NCBI GenBank assembly: GCA_013697015.1
Contig: JACCXL010000170.1
Location: forward strand, 1-7,440
Direction of reading: 5' to 3'
DNA length: 7,440 nt
Origin: Chthoniobacterales bacterium
GTDB taxonomy: Bacteria; Verrucomicrobiota; Verrucomicrobiia; Chthoniobacterales; UBA10450
The notes beneath the pieces are model-generated. The model saw only the letters and a program-made list of their open reading frames with translations, made no database searches and was not told the origin of the DNA. The translations under genes and the position numbers were made by a program. Shown piece after piece: positions 6,638 through 7,440 of the stretch (position 1 is the stretch's first letter; each line of letters begins with the position of its first letter).

Positions 6638-7346
6638 GGGTCTGGTTGAGCTGCGCAAGAATTTCGGGATCGCGCACGTCTGCCCATGCGCCCGCGAGTT
6701 CGAGCGCCTGGACTTTGCGGCCGGACCTTGCCAACTCGCGAATCGCATCGGTCAATTCGAACTCACCCCGCGGCGATCGCTCAAGTTTTGCAGTAAACGC
6801 AAAAATGCTCGGTCGGAAGGCGTAGATTCCAGCGTTATACCATGGGCTCGTCGGCTCGCCCGGGAGCGACTTTTCGCGCAGATCGATTAGCTCGAAATTC
6901 TCATTCACGAAGACAGCGCCGCCTTTGCTCACGTCTTCGTCGCGTTTCACGCTGACAATTGCTTCCACATCTTCGCGCAGATCCGCGAGTCGAGCGTAGT
7001 TGCCTTCATCCACCAGGATGTCGCCATAGCTGAGGATGAAGGGCTTGTCCCCGACGAACTCGCGCGCGAGATCGACCACGCGGCCGGTGCCATCCTGCAC
7101 CTCCTGCGTGATGTAACTAATCCGCGCATCGAAGCGGTTCCCATCTCCGAAACACTCGCGCACAATTTCCGCGTGCCAGCCGACGACGATGAGGAAGTCG
7201 CGCACACCGGCCAGTCGTAAACCTTCCACGATGTGTTGCAAGACGGGCTTGCCCCGCACCAACAGCATCGGCTTTGGTAGATCTGCCGTCAGTTCGCGCA
7301 TGCGCGTACCGCGGCCCGCTGCGAGGAGGACGGCGCGCGTAATCAC
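6633..7346 (-). CDS. Sugar-1-phosphate nucleotidyltransferase (RmlA/MurU-like NTP transferase)
   Basis: The enzyme should couple a sugar 1-phosphate with an NTP to form an NDP-sugar and pyrophosphate in the cytosol. Counting from the GTG at 7346, the nucleotide-binding signature AVLLAAGRGTRM is at residues 5-16, LPKPMLLVRGKPV at 23-35, TQEVQDGTGRV at 80-90, the metal-binding Asp in SYGDILVDE near 109, WYNAGIYAF at 169-177, and the closing AWADVRDPE at 220-228. Only the catalytic domain is present; there is no left-handed helix extension as in GlmU. The overall pattern resembles MurU, RmlA and mannose-1-phosphate guanylyltransferases, and the base and sugar cannot be fixed. The start is uncertain: GTG 7346 gives MITRAVLLAAG, the normal family beginning, while ATG 7379 and GTG 7394 would add 11 or 16 residues with no family counterpart. 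The TAG stop is in the adjacent inverted repeat. Confidence 0.9.
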   Translation of the reverse strand: MITRAVLLAAGRGTRMRELTADLPKPMLLVRGKPVLQHIVEGLRLAGVRDFLIVVGWHAEIVRECFGDGNRFDARISYITQEVQDGTGRVVDLAREFVGDKPFILSYGDILVDEGNYARLADLREDVEAIVSVKRDEDVSKGGAVFVNENFELIDLREKSLPGEPTSPWYNAGIYAFRPSIFAFTAKLERSPRGEFELTDAIRELARSGRKVQALELAGAWADVRDPEILAQLNQTR

Positions 7347-7409
7347 GACGACGAGGAAGTGCGTGGCGCGGGATTGCATTTCGCAAACGCGCACGGCACC
7401 ATCTGCGCC

Positions 7410-7440
7410 ATGCTGAAGTTTCTTGGGAAATATCGCGAGA
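7410..7440 (+). CDS. Possible start of a rightward gene, cut by the window edge
   Basis: An ATG at 7410 opens a frame reading MLKFLGKYRE to the last base. Its position just after the divergent nucleotidyltransferase start and its positively charged, hydrophobic N-terminus would fit a membrane protein such as an ABC exporter or DoxX-type protein, but ten residues cannot establish a family. No Shine-Dalgarno is visible. If it is real, only about 60 bases separate it from the GTG at 7346, and 15 from the GTG at 7394, which favours the shorter nucleotidyltransferase. Confidence 0.3.
   Translation, partial: MLKFLGKYRE

Overview
The window looks like chromosomal DNA from a moderately GC-rich Gram-negative bacterium. 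From remembered sequence style, the gyrase subunits fit the Verrucomicrobiota (or another PVC-group lineage) best. Evidence for this is an E. coli-like GyrB with a long TOPRIM insert, the DARDGLKPSQRR and HPHGEAVIYPT stretches in GyrA, and a REP-like GGTAGGGCGA palindrome. The assignment is an inference and was not tested by a database search.

Layout. Positions 1-4852 are read leftward as one tight three-gene block: gyrB (4852-2264), a Stf0-family sulfotransferase (2267-1479) and gyrA (1475 to beyond the left edge). The gyrB stop overlaps the sulfotransferase start, and the sulfotransferase stop lies 3 bases from the gyrA start. A divergent intergenic region (about 4853-5074) holds a plausible gyrB promoter and several perfect palindromes. 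Rightward from it run psd (phosphatidylserine decarboxylase) and pssA (phosphatidylserine synthase), 5 bases apart. They are consecutive steps of phosphatidylethanolamine synthesis. After pssA comes an inverted-repeat element (6570-6637), whose right arm provides the stop codon of a convergent, leftward sugar-1-phosphate nucleotidyltransferase gene (about 7346-6633). A rightward gene may begin at 7410 and run off the end.

How the genes work together. GyrB and GyrA form the A2B2 gyrase that introduces negative supercoils. PssA makes phosphatidylserine from CDP-diacylglycerol and serine, and Psd decarboxylates it to phosphatidylethanolamine. The sulfotransferase and nucleotidyltransferase probably act on carbohydrates or glycolipids of the envelope, but their substrates cannot be read from the sequence. 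The most unusual feature is the sulfotransferase gene inserted, apparently translationally coupled, between the two gyrase genes. The rest is ordinary housekeeping DNA, and I see no phage, CRISPR, transposase, tRNA or rRNA.
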